Shown here one piece after another: positions 26,956-36,021 of a DNA stretch of 64,000 bases. The DNA is from JAURFX01 sp038125265 (GTDB lineage: Bacteria; Pseudomonadota; Gammaproteobacteria; Steroidobacterales; Rariloculaceae), in NCBI GenBank assembly GCA_038125265.1, contig JAYPDM010000003.1, positions 18,500 through 82,499 of the forward strand, written 5' to 3'. The position numbers and the translations under genes are program-made. Position 1 is the stretch's first letter, and the number at the start of each line of letters is the position of its first letter. The notes under the pieces are model-generated. The model ran no database searches and had not been told where the DNA came from. It saw only the letters and a program-made list of their open reading frames with translations.

Positions 26956-28241
26956 AGCATTCCTGGAAACCTTACATTCAATAAAATTGAAAAAATCAAA
27001 TAGATCATGATCGGTGTGATTGTAGATAGGAGAAATAAGATTTTCTTATTTTCTTGACCCCATGCAAACTGCAATAAAATCAGCAAAACAGAGAGACCTA
27101 AAATGACTCCAAGCACAGAAAAGAGAAGGCCAGAGGCAATCAATATTAGAGTTGTGATACCGATAGTTTTATTAAACCTCAGCTCAAAGGATGATCTTGA
27201 GTTTTTGTCTTTAAATATCACCCAGAGGCTTAGAATGAGAATGCTTATGATTAATACTCTTGGAAAGAAATAGGGTGACATATATTGTTCTAATATTTCA
27301 GGGTTTTGTATGATTCCAAGTTCAAGCATTGCGATTCTAGCATCCTCATAAAGTTCTCTAACTTGACTATCCCATTCCTCTCCGATGGCTACACTCTCCT
27401 GCGTCAATCCCGACCCAATCAGATAATCTGTAAATATTTGGTTATTAAGTCCAGAGGAAAAAATCCTTTGCAAAGTTTCTATGTGCTCCAAGGGTGTATC
27501 TTTATGTACAAGATATCCTCTGACAGTTGAAAACACTACATCATAGCCAAGCTCTCTTGCTGTAGGCACATCTGGAAGTAGTGATATTCTATTTGGTGAA
27601 AGGACAGCCAGCGGCCTAAAGATGCCCCTCTCAATTTGATCAAATGCTTCTGTAAGATTTAATGCAGCTGCATCAATAGTTTGTCCTGTTAAGTTTGTGA
27701 CTATTTGGCCCCCTCCAGAAAAGGGAACGACATCAAGTTGAGTGTTTGCTCTTAAAGCAAGAATTGCGCCGGCAACATGGTCTACTCCTCCAACTTGAGT
27801 GGTGCCCCACTTAATAGGTGTCGACTTGCCATAATTAATCAGCAAATTTAAGTCGAGAAAAGGACTCGACTCATGCACCATAACAACCAAAGGGTCATCT
27901 GTGGCTCTTGCTATACCGATTAAGTCATCTATATTTACAGTACTTTGGCCTCTTGCCATCGCAAATAAGTGCGTTGGCGTGATGGCAAGAATGTTATGAC
28001 CGTCATGAATTTGACGATCAAAATAATTCATAGCTACAACGCCACCACCTCCTGTCCTTGGAAAGACTCCAATATCAACATCATTCACGCTTTGAATAGC
28101 TAGAGCCATGGTTCGGGCAGTTGTATCAGTACCTCCACCTGGGCTGGCATGCGTAATAATATCTATTGGATGATCGGGAAAAGAATCCTGACCAAAAAGT
28201 GAGATATTAATAAAACAAAGTAAAAATAAAAATTTTCTCAT
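26946..28241 (-). CDS. TctC-TctB fusion of a tripartite tricarboxylate transporter
   Basis: The 431-residue protein starts with a signal peptide (RKFLFLLCFINISLFGQ) and a TctC/Bug substrate-binding domain (about 20-315). The domain has PIDIITHASPGGGTDTTAR, RTGGGGVVAMNYF and VPFSGGGQIVTNL. The C-terminal 115 residues hold about four hydrophobic helices (roughly 325-343, 359-378, 379-394, 401-422) and end in FPGMLWV, the layout of the small permease TctB. These are normally separate genes. No stop or frame change separates the parts, and no other tctB is present. The binding protein would be tethered to the membrane. The ATG overlaps the ychF stop (TAATG). Confidence 0.85.
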   Translation of the reverse strand: MRKFLFLLCFINISLFGQDSFPDHPIDIITHASPGGGTDTTARTMALAIQSVNDVDIGVFPRTGGGGVVAMNYFDRQIHDGHNILAITPTHLFAMARGQSTVNIDDLIGIARATDDPLVVMVHESSPFLDLNLLINYGKSTPIKWGTTQVGGVDHVAGAILALRANTQLDVVPFSGGGQIVTNLTGQTIDAAALNLTEAFDQIERGIFRPLAVLSPNRISLLPDVPTARELGYDVVFSTVRGYLVHKDTPLEHIETLQRIFSSGLNNQIFTDYLIGSGLTQESVAIGEEWDSQVRELYEDARIAMLELGIIQNPEILEQYMSPYFFPRVLIISILILSLWVIFKDKNSRSSFELRFNKTIGITTLILIASGLLFSVLGVILGLSVLLILLQFAWGQENKKILFLLSTITPIMIYLIFSILLNVRFPGMLWV

Positions 28242-29335
28242 TAAACATTAAATAAAAAATGTATGACATCTCCTGAGTTAACTATATATTCTTTTCCCTC
28301 AAGCTTCATTTTTCCTGAATTTTTTGACCCGACCTCACCATCATGTTTTATGTAGTTTTCATAAGAAATCACTTCCGCACGAATAAATCCTTTTTGAAAG
28401 TCTGTATGAATCTCACCAGCTGCTTGTGGAGCAGTTGCACCTTGATAAATTGTCCATGCCCGGGCTTCTTTTGGACCTGCGGTATAAAATGAATGAAGAC
28501 CCAGCAATTCATAGGCGCATCGTATTAACTTTGCAAGTCCGGGTTCATTGATACCATAACTTTTCATATAGTCATTTTTTTCTTCATCGTTCAAAAGTGC
28601 TAACTCAAATTCAAGTTTAATAGCAAGTATGACTGATTCTTCGCCAATACTATCAACATAGGTCTTGGCATCCAACATCATTTGATTGGGCTCAAGAAGG
28701 TCATCTTCAGAGATATTAAGGACGTATAAAATTTTCTTGAGGGTGATAAGATTTAAGTCTTTAATCAAAGATATTTCATTATTTTCTAAATTTAATTTCC
28801 TTAGAGCGATACCTTGATCCAAAGAATGAATTAAGGAAGTAAAAACAGATTCCTTTTTTAATGCCTCCTTGTTTCCGCTTTTTGCAATTCTCGCGTTTTT
28901 TTCTTTTGCCTTAACAAGAACCTCAAGATCTGCAAGCAATAATTCAGTATTAATGGTCTCGATATCTCGTATAGGGTCAATGTTCCCATCGACATGGGTA
29001 ATATTTTTATCTTCGTAGCAACGTACCACCTGAATAATTGCATGAGTTTCCCTGACATGTGATAAAAATTTATTACCTAAACCCTCTCCCTTAGATGCAC
29101 CAGATACAAGACCGGCAATATCTACAAATTCAATGACTGCTGGAATTTTCTGTTTTGAAAGGGCAATGGAGGCAATTTCATCAAGTTTTTTATCAGGAAT
29201 CTGTACAATACCGACATTGGGTTCAATGGTGCAGAAAGGGTAGTTTTCTGCCGGTATCGCTTGAGCTGTTAGAGTATTAAATAGCGAGGATTTTCCAACA
29301 TTTGGGAGACCGACAATGCCACACTTTAGATTCAT
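28241..29335 (-). CDS. ychF: Redox-regulated ATPase YchF
   Basis: The 364-residue protein is an Obg-related P-loop protein that prefers ATP and binds ribosomes. It shows the Walker A GLPNVGKSSLFN (8-19), DIAGLVSGASKGEGLGNKFL as switch region and the NxxE-type base-recognition segment instead of NKxD (YVLNISEDD). A C-terminal TGS-like domain carries AWTIYQGATAPQAAGEIHTDF. It overlaps pth by 4 bases, and its stop overlaps the start of the transporter fusion gene, so accessory genes follow without any break. Confidence 0.96.
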   Translation of the reverse strand: MNLKCGIVGLPNVGKSSLFNTLTAQAIPAENYPFCTIEPNVGIVQIPDKKLDEIASIALSKQKIPAVIEFVDIAGLVSGASKGEGLGNKFLSHVRETHAIIQVVRCYEDKNITHVDGNIDPIRDIETINTELLLADLEVLVKAKEKNARIAKSGNKEALKKESVFTSLIHSLDQGIALRKLNLENNEISLIKDLNLITLKKILYVLNISEDDLLEPNQMMLDAKTYVDSIGEESVILAIKLEFELALLNDEEKNDYMKSYGINEPGLAKLIRCAYELLGLHSFYTAGPKEARAWTIYQGATAPQAAGEIHTDFQKGFIRAEVISYENYIKHDGEVGSKNSGKMKLEGKEYIVNSGDVIHFLFNV

Positions 29336-29925
29336 GATTTTGATTCTGTTTGTAAAAAGGTTCTAGCAAGCTCAATATTTTTTTTATTAAATAGTAGTTC
29401 TATCATCTGTACTGATAGTTCGATACTTTTTAATAGTTTCTCCTGATCCTCTGGGCTTGGCTTATTAAGCACATAATTTGTAATTGCATCATAGTCGCCA
29501 AAGCCTGGACGACCAATGCCAATCTTGAGTCTTAAAAAATCTTTGCCATGGTGAGCAATAATATCTTTAAGGCCATTATGTCCTCCACTGCTGCCGCCAA
29601 ATGTTAATTTGCATTTACCTACCTCTAAATCGATATCATCATGGACCACTAGCATGTCTTCGCTTTTCAATTTATAGAAGTCTGAAATTTGTTTAATCTT
29701 TAAGCCGGATCCGTTTATAAAGCCTGAGGGCTTCATAATTCTAATATTGTGAGAAAAAAGCTCCAGTTCCGCTATAGAGCCACCGAGCTTTATATTTTCT
29801 TTTAAAGCAATAGATTGGGCATTTGCTAAAAAATCAATGAACCAGAATCCGACATTATGTCTGGTTGATATATATTTATCACCGTTATTACCAAGTCCAA
29901 TGATAATTTTAGGAAGACTATCCAT
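29332..29925 (-). CDS. pth: Peptidyl-tRNA hydrolase
   Basis: Pth releases peptides from dropped-off peptidyl-tRNA. The 197-residue protein shows the family motif GLGNNGDKYISTRHNVGFW with the catalytic His, then KPSGFINGSG, VVHDDIDLEVGK and SSGGHNGLKDI. It lies between rplY and ychF in the common order rplY-pth-ychF and overlaps ychF by ATGA. Confidence 0.97.
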   Translation of the reverse strand: MDSLPKIIIGLGNNGDKYISTRHNVGFWFIDFLANAQSIALKENIKLGGSIAELELFSHNIRIMKPSGFINGSGLKIKQISDFYKLKSEDMLVVHDDIDLEVGKCKLTFGGSSGGHNGLKDIIAHHGKDFLRLKIGIGRPGFGDYDAITNYVLNKPSPEDQEKLLKSIELSVQMIELLFNKKNIELARTFLQTESKS

Positions 29926-29967
29926 AAATAAATTCTAAGTGAATCCCCACAAGGGAAAAAGAACTAT

Positions 29968-30657
29968 CTATTCTTCAGAATTTTCAGTAGCAGGTTCAGC
30001 TGAAGCCTCTTCAGTGCTTGCCTCAGCTATATCTCCACCCTCAGCATCTGTTTCCTCGATCACTTCTTCTTCAATCTCCTGACGTTTAGGTAGTTGAATG
30101 GTTGCAATTCCCGGGTCTTGTTCAGCAGCGAGTGCTAACGAGGTAACGCCCTCAGGCAAGGTAATTTCAGATAAATGTAACACTTGATTTAACTCCATAG
30201 CGCTTACATCCACTTCAATGGCCTCTGGCAAGTCTTTCGGGAGACAGCTTATTTCAATTTCAGTTACCAGTCTTGAAAATTCACCACCTTGAGTTTTCAC
30301 TCCTGTAGCAACATCATCACCTATGTAGCTAAGAGGTACATTTAAGGTGATCGCGACATCATCACGAACTCTTAAGAAGTCAATATGAGTAGGAAACTGT
30401 TTTGAGGGATGTCTTTGTATATTTTTGATGATGACCGACTGTGGACCTTTTTCCTCGGTCAAGGTAATAATCGAAGTATAGAAGGAGTCTTTCTCCATGA
30501 ATTGACGAAACTTATTTGAATCAATCAACAAATGTCTAGGGTCTCTTTTTGCCCCATAAAGTACGGCTGGAATGAAACCTTTAGACCTTGATCGACGACT
30601 ATCAGCAGTTCCATGATTTTCGCGATCGACAATTTTTAGTTCAAAATCATTACTCAT
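29968..30657 (-). CDS. rplY: Large ribosomal subunit protein L25 (CTC form)
   Basis: The 229-residue product is the long CTC-type L25, which binds 5S rRNA. The N-terminal half is the L25 domain (RENHGTADSRRSRSKGFIPAVLYG, then HIDFLRV) and the C-terminal half is the TL5-type beta domain. It ends in an acidic Glu/Ala-rich tail (EEEVIEETDAEGGDIAEAS) of about 35 residues. E. coli L25 is only 94 residues; the long form is usual in Pseudomonas and many others. It is followed by pth and preceded by prs. Confidence 0.95.
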   Translation of the reverse strand: MSNDFELKIVDRENHGTADSRRSRSKGFIPAVLYGAKRDPRHLLIDSNKFRQFMEKDSFYTSIITLTEEKGPQSVIIKNIQRHPSKQFPTHIDFLRVRDDVAITLNVPLSYIGDDVATGVKTQGGEFSRLVTEIEISCLPKDLPEAIEVDVSAMELNQVLHLSEITLPEGVTSLALAAEQDPGIATIQLPKRQEIEEEVIEETDAEGGDIAEASTEEASAEPATENSEE

Positions 30658-30693
30658 AACATTTCTCCAAGGGCGCTATTCTAACAGCAAATG

Positions 30694-31647
30694 CTAGTCT
30701 ACGTACAGAGAACTTACAGATTCTTCATCGGAAATTCTTCTGAGTGTTTCTGCCAGCAAATCAGCAATAGAAAGTTGTCTAATTTTATTGCATGAGGAGG
30801 CTTCTTCATTGAGTGGTATGGTATTTGTTACGACGAGTTCGTCAAGACTAGATGACTGGATTCTACTAATTGCTGGACCCGATAAAACTGGGTGAGTTAT
30901 ATAAGCTACTACCTTGGATGCACCATTTTCCTTTAAGACCTCAGCCGCTGCACATAAAGTTCCGGCGGTATCAATCAAATCATCTATGATGATGCATGTC
31001 TTTTTATTGACATCACCAATTATATTCATGACTTCAGCAACATTAGCTTGTGGACGTCTTTTGTCAATAATTGCAAGGTCTGTGTCATCAAGACGTTTTG
31101 CCAGCGCTCGAGCCCTGACTACTCCTCCTACATCTGGAGAAACCACTACCATATTTGGATAATTTTGTTTCCAAACGTCTCCTAAGAGTATGGGGGAGGC
31201 ATAGACATTATCAACGGGTATCTCGAAAAATCCCTGTATCTGCTCGGCATGGAGATCCACTGTTAAAACCCTGTCGATACCAGAGGTTTCTATTAATTTG
31301 GCAACCAGTTTTGCTGTGATAGGACCTCGTGTTGCACGAGGCCTTCTGTCTTGTCTTGCAAATCCAAAATAAGGTATTACTGCCGTGATTCTTGAGCAAG
31401 AGGCTCGCTTACAGGCATCAGCCAGCGCAAGAAGCTCCATCAAGTGCTTATGCCCAGGAGGACAAGTAGGCTGAATTAAAAAGGCATCTTTACCTCTAAT
31501 ATTTTCAAGGATTTCAATATTGACCTCACCATCACTAAAGGTTCCAACGCTGATATTTCCAGGTTTAATAGACAGTGATTTTCCGATTTTCTCTGCAAGC
31601 TCAGGATGAGAGGAGCCTGATAGTATTACTGCATGTTGAAGTGACAT
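30694..31647 (-). CDS. prs: Ribose-phosphate pyrophosphokinase
   Basis: Prs makes PRPP for nucleotide, histidine, tryptophan and NAD synthesis. The 317-residue protein has the expected GTFSDGEVNIEILENIRGKD start, YFGFARQDRR, the HAEQIQGFF signature and the PRPP loop IIIDDLIDTAGTL. The gene starts 15 bases after tRNA-Gln on the same strand. In relatives ispE is found between lolB and prs; here only the tRNA lies there. Confidence 0.97.
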   Translation of the reverse strand: MSLQHAVILSGSSHPELAEKIGKSLSIKPGNISVGTFSDGEVNIEILENIRGKDAFLIQPTCPPGHKHLMELLALADACKRASCSRITAVIPYFGFARQDRRPRATRGPITAKLVAKLIETSGIDRVLTVDLHAEQIQGFFEIPVDNVYASPILLGDVWKQNYPNMVVVSPDVGGVVRARALAKRLDDTDLAIIDKRRPQANVAEVMNIIGDVNKKTCIIIDDLIDTAGTLCAAAEVLKENGASKVVAYITHPVLSGPAISRIQSSSLDELVVTNTIPLNEEASSCNKIRQLSIADLLAETLRRISDEESVSSLYVD

Positions 31648-31662
31648 ATTTTTACCTCAAAG

Positions 31663-31737
31663 TGGCTGGGGTGGTAGGATTCGAACCTACGCATGACGGG
31701 ATCAAAACCCGTTGCCTTACCACTTGGCTACACCCCA
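31663..31737 (-). tRNA. tRNA-Gln (anticodon TTG)
   Basis: A 75-base cloverleaf on the minus strand: acceptor TGGGGTG pairing with CACCCCA, discriminator G, encoded CCA, anticodon loop TTTTGAT (anticodon TTG) and T-loop TTCGAAT. Bases 8-10 of the tRNA (TAG, 31728-31730) also serve as the stop codon of the upstream lolB-like gene, so tRNA and mRNA overlap by 10 bases and must be processed from a common transcript. Confidence 0.95.
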
Positions 31738-32273
31738 TCACAATTTAAATTAAGATTAAATACTTCTAAGGTCAGTATTGTACCCTCATATTGAATAACA
31801 TTCCTCATTCGTAAGTAATTTTCATTTGGCCTAAAAGACTCGATTTTCCAATCTTCTTCATAGAAAATTTGCTTATTCATTATTGTTTCAATAGACGTAT
31901 CATTTGAATAGGGCCTGCCCAGTATCCAACTAAATAAAGAATTGAGGTCAGGCACATGAATATTATTGATTTTTCCTAATTCTGCAAGCTCTTGAGAGCT
32001 AAAAACGTCATTTTGAATTTGAATGTTTATTTGATCATCAGATGCACTGCGTGAAATTAAAATGATATTGGAGCCTAATAGGCTGCGAATTCTTAGTAAT
32101 TTATCTCCTGTTTTGTTTTCAATATAGGTAAATCTTCCATTTAAATTGAGCAAGGCACTGTTAATGCTCATTGGGCCATTTAAGGTAAAACATGAGAAAT
32201 CGTTAGACTGTATTAGCTTATTTCCAGTTGTACAGGCACCGAGAAAAGCTAACAGGAAGAATAATTTTTTCAC
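31728..32273 (-). CDS. lolB: Outer membrane lipoprotein LolB-like
   Basis: LolB receives lipoproteins from LolA and inserts them in the outer membrane. The 181-residue protein starts with a lipoprotein signal (KKLFFLLAFLGACTTG; lipobox LGAC, Cys14). It contains a LolB-like LNLNGRFTYIE segment and VPDLNSLFSWILGRP, comparable to the conserved LPxxxLxxWLxGxP region. Overall similarity is weak, but position between the TPR lipoprotein and prs is the known lolB location in Pseudomonas. Its stop codon is TAG inside tRNA-Gln. Confidence 0.78.
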   Translation of the reverse strand: MKKLFFLLAFLGACTTGNKLIQSNDFSCFTLNGPMSINSALLNLNGRFTYIENKTGDKLLRIRSLLGSNIILISRSASDDQINIQIQNDVFSSQELAELGKINNIHVPDLNSLFSWILGRPYSNDTSIETIMNKQIFYEEDWKIESFRPNENYLRMRNVIQYEGTILTLEVFNLNLNCDGV

Positions 32274-32276
32274 GAA

Positions 32277-34031
32277 TTACAGTTGTTCGATAAATATTGA
32301 GTTTGGATGCTCCGATATAAGTTGATCAATAAGTATATCTCTTTTCGTATTTTCGTTAGTAGCATCATATAGCTTGATAAGATGAAAGATAACCTCTGGA
32401 TCAGGAAAGCTTAGATAGGCAGATTCAAGATATAAAGCAGCTTCTTGATAGCGCTCTAGATTAAATAAAACCCAGCCGATACTATCTTGAATAGCTGCAT
32501 TCTCGGGGTCTAGGTTTATCGCTTTCTCTAAATAAGTCAGTGCTTCGAGATGGCGAGCAAGCTTATTCGTATAGAGATAACCAATCGCATTATTTATTAA
32601 GGGGCTTTCTGGCTCAATATCATAAGCCATAAGCAGCGTTTGCTCTGCCGCATCTAGCTGATTAAGCTCCTCCTCGATCGATGACTTAATCAAAAGAAGT
32701 TGAGTATTATCTTCAGCTAACACCAAAGAGTTTGAGCTTTGCAAGAGCGCTTCTTCAAGTAACCCTTGATTGATGAGCTCCCTAATAATCTCAATTGAAA
32801 TTTGTGCATAAAGAGCACTGAAATTTATTTCTTGCTGAATTAGTATTCCTGACGCAGCAATTTTTTGAGCTTCTTGTAATTCATTAAAGTCATAACTCAG
32901 TCTAATCTTCAAGAGCAAAAACTGCTCTTGATATTCAGGATAAGCTCCAACGAGTGAATCAATATAATCGAGACTATCTCTAAAGCTAGATAACTCGATG
33001 GCATTTATTCTAGACGCTGTCTCTTGAGCTTCGATAAAAAATGGCCCCCTGCCTACACGAGAAAAATATCTGAATGCTTCTAAAAAGTTTTCCTCACGAA
33101 TACTTATATTTCCAAGAAAAAAGTTTGCCTCATCGCCAAAATTTGGAAGCTGTATGAGCGTTAAAAATATAGCCTTAGAATCTTGAAAGTTTTCTAGGTA
33201 GTACATGCTCAGAGCCAGACCATATTGGATACGACTGTCATAACCAAATTCGTCTTCAAGTCCTTGGTAATATTGTATTGCCTTGTCAAAAATTTGATTA
33301 TTTAAAAGAACCTCGCCAAAGCTTAGAAAAAGTTCAATATTTTGTGTTTGTTCGAGAGATTCCAATGCAATTTGGTAACCCCGTTCATCATCACCCAGAC
33401 GGATAAGGGATCTTGCAACCAAAAGACCTGCCTCCGTCCAAGCTTGTTGCAAGTCATATGCTCTCTCAGCATAGTTTAGGGATTGCTGATAATTTTCTAG
33501 AAGAAAGAAAAGTGTTGCAAGCACATAGTTAGATTCGGGTACGTCAGGAAATCTTTGGTTTAGACTATGAAATAAGTTAATCGTATGGACTAAATTTTCC
33601 TCTCCTCTGATTTCTTGTGCAATTCTTAAAATTGTCTCACCGGGGACTAAACTTTGATCAATTAGGTCATTTGCAATTTGTTCAAACTCATTAAGTTGGT
33701 CCACTCTTAGCAGTGACTTCATTCTGGCTAATTTTGCGAAATGATTTTCTCTATCTAGCATTAACCATTGCTCGCTCGCTTGAAGTGCAAGCATATTCAT
33801 ATTTTGCTCTAGAGCTATGGAAGTTGCCCTTTCTGCCCAATAAGCATTACTATCAAAATCTAAGATAGTAAGATAGAGGTTTATTGCTTCCTCGTAGCGA
33901 TTATTTTCTTCTGCAATCGTCGCATTGACTATAATGTCATTAACATTTGTAGCCTCATTATTGGGTAAGATGGTGCAGCCATGGAGTGCTAACAAGACTA
34001 TAAGTAACTTATTGAATAAATTTTTCATCAT
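32277..34031 (-). CDS. TPR-repeat lipoprotein
   Basis: The 584-residue protein has a lipoprotein signal peptide ending in LHGC (Cys about 19) and many tetratricopeptide-like helix pairs along its length. The clearest are near the C terminus, for example SPLINNAIGYLYTNKLARHLEALTYLEKAI and IQDSIGWVLFNLERYQEAALYLESAY (short quotes of repeats). The same kind of gene sits beside lolB in Pseudomonas, where it is divergent from hemA. Here the divergent neighbour is prfA. It is 3 bases from lolB, so the pair is co-transcribed. A scaffold for envelope protein complexes is likely, but no specific role is known. Confidence 0.85.
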   Translation of the reverse strand: MMKNLFNKLLIVLLALHGCTILPNNEATNVNDIIVNATIAEENNRYEEAINLYLTILDFDSNAYWAERATSIALEQNMNMLALQASEQWLMLDRENHFAKLARMKSLLRVDQLNEFEQIANDLIDQSLVPGETILRIAQEIRGEENLVHTINLFHSLNQRFPDVPESNYVLATLFFLLENYQQSLNYAERAYDLQQAWTEAGLLVARSLIRLGDDERGYQIALESLEQTQNIELFLSFGEVLLNNQIFDKAIQYYQGLEDEFGYDSRIQYGLALSMYYLENFQDSKAIFLTLIQLPNFGDEANFFLGNISIREENFLEAFRYFSRVGRGPFFIEAQETASRINAIELSSFRDSLDYIDSLVGAYPEYQEQFLLLKIRLSYDFNELQEAQKIAASGILIQQEINFSALYAQISIEIIRELINQGLLEEALLQSSNSLVLAEDNTQLLLIKSSIEEELNQLDAAEQTLLMAYDIEPESPLINNAIGYLYTNKLARHLEALTYLEKAINLDPENAAIQDSIGWVLFNLERYQEAALYLESAYLSFPDPEVIFHLIKLYDATNENTKRDILIDQLISEHPNSIFIEQL

Positions 34032-34100
34032 CTACTTTATAAAACTTAGCACTAATAGGGGTATAAGTTAAAATTAAAGATATTTTATAGAATTAATACT

Positions 34101-35189
34101 ATGAAAAGGTCTATTCTTACAAAAATTGAGGAAATTTCATTAAAGGCTGAGGAGGTTGGGCAACTTTTATCCGAACCCTCTATCATCTCAGATCAAAAAA
34201 AATTTTTGAGCTACTCAAAAGAGTATGCCTATCTCAGCGAGGTTTCTGAAGACTTTAATGAGTGGAAGTTAATAGAGCAACAATTGATTGAGGCAAAGAA
34301 TCTTCTAGAAGAGGAAAGCGATGATGAAATGTTTGAGCTCGCTGAGGCAGAATTTAAAGATCTTGAAGAAAAGCAGAATAAATTAGAGCAAAAATTACTT
34401 TTACATTTAGCGCCGCGAGACCCTCAAGATCAACTAAACGTTTTTTTAGAAATAAGAGCAGGGACCGGCGGAGATGAGGCTGCTATATTTGCAGGAGATC
34501 TTTATCGTATGTATGTGAAGTATGCAGAGTCACAGTCTTGGACCGTAGAGCTCTTGAGTCAAAATGAGGGTGATCATGGTGGCTTCAAAGAAATTGTTAT
34601 AAGAATTGAAGGAAGCGATGTATACGGAAAGCTAAAATTTGAGTCTGGTGCGCATAGAGTTCAAAGAGTGCCTGAAACTGAGTCTCAAGGAAGAATCCAT
34701 ACATCAGCTTGTACCGTGGCAATTATTCCTGAAATCAATGAATCCAGTGAGGTAGAAATTAATAATAAAGACTTAAGAATCGATACATACAGAGCATCTG
34801 GCGCAGGCGGTCAGCATGTAAACAAAACTGACTCTGCAGTAAGGATTACACACATTCCAACCGGCACGGTAGTGGAGTGTCAAGATGAGAGGTCACAACA
34901 CAAGAATAGAGCAAAAGCGATGTCTTTGCTTTTATCAAGGATTAGTGATGCCAAGCAACAGGAGCAAAATATGAAAAGCGCAGCCTTAAGGAAAAGCCTT
35001 GTAGGTAGTGGAGATCGTTCTGAGAGAATTCGTAGCTATAACTTTCCTGAAGGAAGGATAACTGACCATAGGATCGATTTAAAAATTTATCGGTTAAGTG
35101 AAATTTTATTGGGTGATTTGGACTCAATTATAGATCCTTTGCACGAGTATGAGATCGCAGAACAGCTCAAGGAATTAACTAAAGTTTGA
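34101..35189 (+). CDS. prfA: Peptide chain release factor 1
   Basis: RF1 reads UAA and UAG stop codons. The 362-residue protein has the peptidyl-hydrolysis GGQ motif at 236-238 (SGAGGQHVNKTDSA). The stop-codon recognition PxT motif is Pro191-Glu-Thr193 in RVPETESQGRIH, the RF1 type and not the SPF of RF2. It is followed 4 bases later by prmC, which methylates the GGQ glutamine. In most relatives hemA lies directly upstream of prfA; here prfA is the first gene of its run. Confidence 0.97.
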   Translation: MKRSILTKIEEISLKAEEVGQLLSEPSIISDQKKFLSYSKEYAYLSEVSEDFNEWKLIEQQLIEAKNLLEEESDDEMFELAEAEFKDLEEKQNKLEQKLLLHLAPRDPQDQLNVFLEIRAGTGGDEAAIFAGDLYRMYVKYAESQSWTVELLSQNEGDHGGFKEIVIRIEGSDVYGKLKFESGAHRVQRVPETESQGRIHTSACTVAIIPEINESSEVEINNKDLRIDTYRASGAGGQHVNKTDSAVRITHIPTGTVVECQDERSQHKNRAKAMSLLLSRISDAKQQEQNMKSAALRKSLVGSGDRSERIRSYNFPEGRITDHRIDLKIYRLSEILLGDLDSIIDPLHEYEIAEQLKELTKV

Positions 35190-35193
35190 GTAA

Positions 35194-36021
35194 TTGTTGA
35201 ATATTAAAGCAGTAATTGATGAAGGGAGTCTTTATTTAAAAGAAATCTCAGATTCACCAAAGTTAGATGCCCAGTTATTATTATGTAATGTCTTAAACAT
35301 TGATCGAGTTTCTTTATTTTTAAGATATGAAAAAGAAATAGATGAGCTAATGAAGGCCAGATTTGATGCTTTACTTGAGAGAAGGAGACTGCAAGAGCCT
35401 TTAAATTATATTATTGGAAAAAGAGAGTTCTACTCTAATGATTTTTTGGTCAATCATGATGTACTTATCCCTCGGCCAGAGACAGAACTAATTATTGATG
35501 TAGCAAAAAAATATATTGATAAGGATATAAAAAATATTATCGATATAGGAACTGGGTCAGGTGTCATAGCAATTACACTTAAATTAATTTTTCCAAATAT
35601 CAATATTACAGCTTCTGACATAAGCGAGGATGCATTGAAAATTGCAAAAAGAAATGCTGAGATACATAAGGTTAAATTAGATTTTGTCATCTCAGATGCT
35701 TTGCAAAATATACAAAATAATTTTCAAATGATTGTTACGAACCCTCCCTATGTTAAATCTTCATTTATCGAGGATGACCTATCTTTGGCTTACGAGCCAA
35801 GGCGGGCGCTTGATGGTGGAGAAAGCGGATTAGAAGTGATTAAGAAAATTCTTAAAGAAGCAAAAGAGAAAATTGATACGGGTGGTTTAATTATTATGGA
35901 GCATGGTTTTGACCAGGCTGAAGATGTTAAATCCATTGCTAAAAAATATAATTTTGATTGTCTATGTAATATTAAAGATATCAATGATCATCCAAGAGTG
36001 AGTATTCTCAAATGGAATTAG
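35194..36021 (+). CDS. prmC: Release factor glutamine methyltransferase
   Basis: PrmC methylates the glutamine of the GGQ motif in release factors. The 275-residue protein shows NYIIGKREFYSNDF and VLIPRPETELI at the N-terminal junction, the SAM loop IDIGTGSGVIAI and the catalytic TNPPYVKS. The only plausible starts are two adjacent TTG codons (35194 and 35197), a weak start close behind prfA. The end overlaps the MoeB/ThiF-like gene by 10 bases. Confidence 0.95.
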   Translation: MLNIKAVIDEGSLYLKEISDSPKLDAQLLLCNVLNIDRVSLFLRYEKEIDELMKARFDALLERRRLQEPLNYIIGKREFYSNDFLVNHDVLIPRPETELIIDVAKKYIDKDIKNIIDIGTGSGVIAITLKLIFPNINITASDISEDALKIAKRNAEIHKVKLDFVISDALQNIQNNFQMIVTNPPYVKSSFIEDDLSLAYEPRRALDGGESGLEVIKKILKEAKEKIDTGGLIIMEHGFDQAEDVKSIAKKYNFDCLCNIKDINDHPRVSILKWN

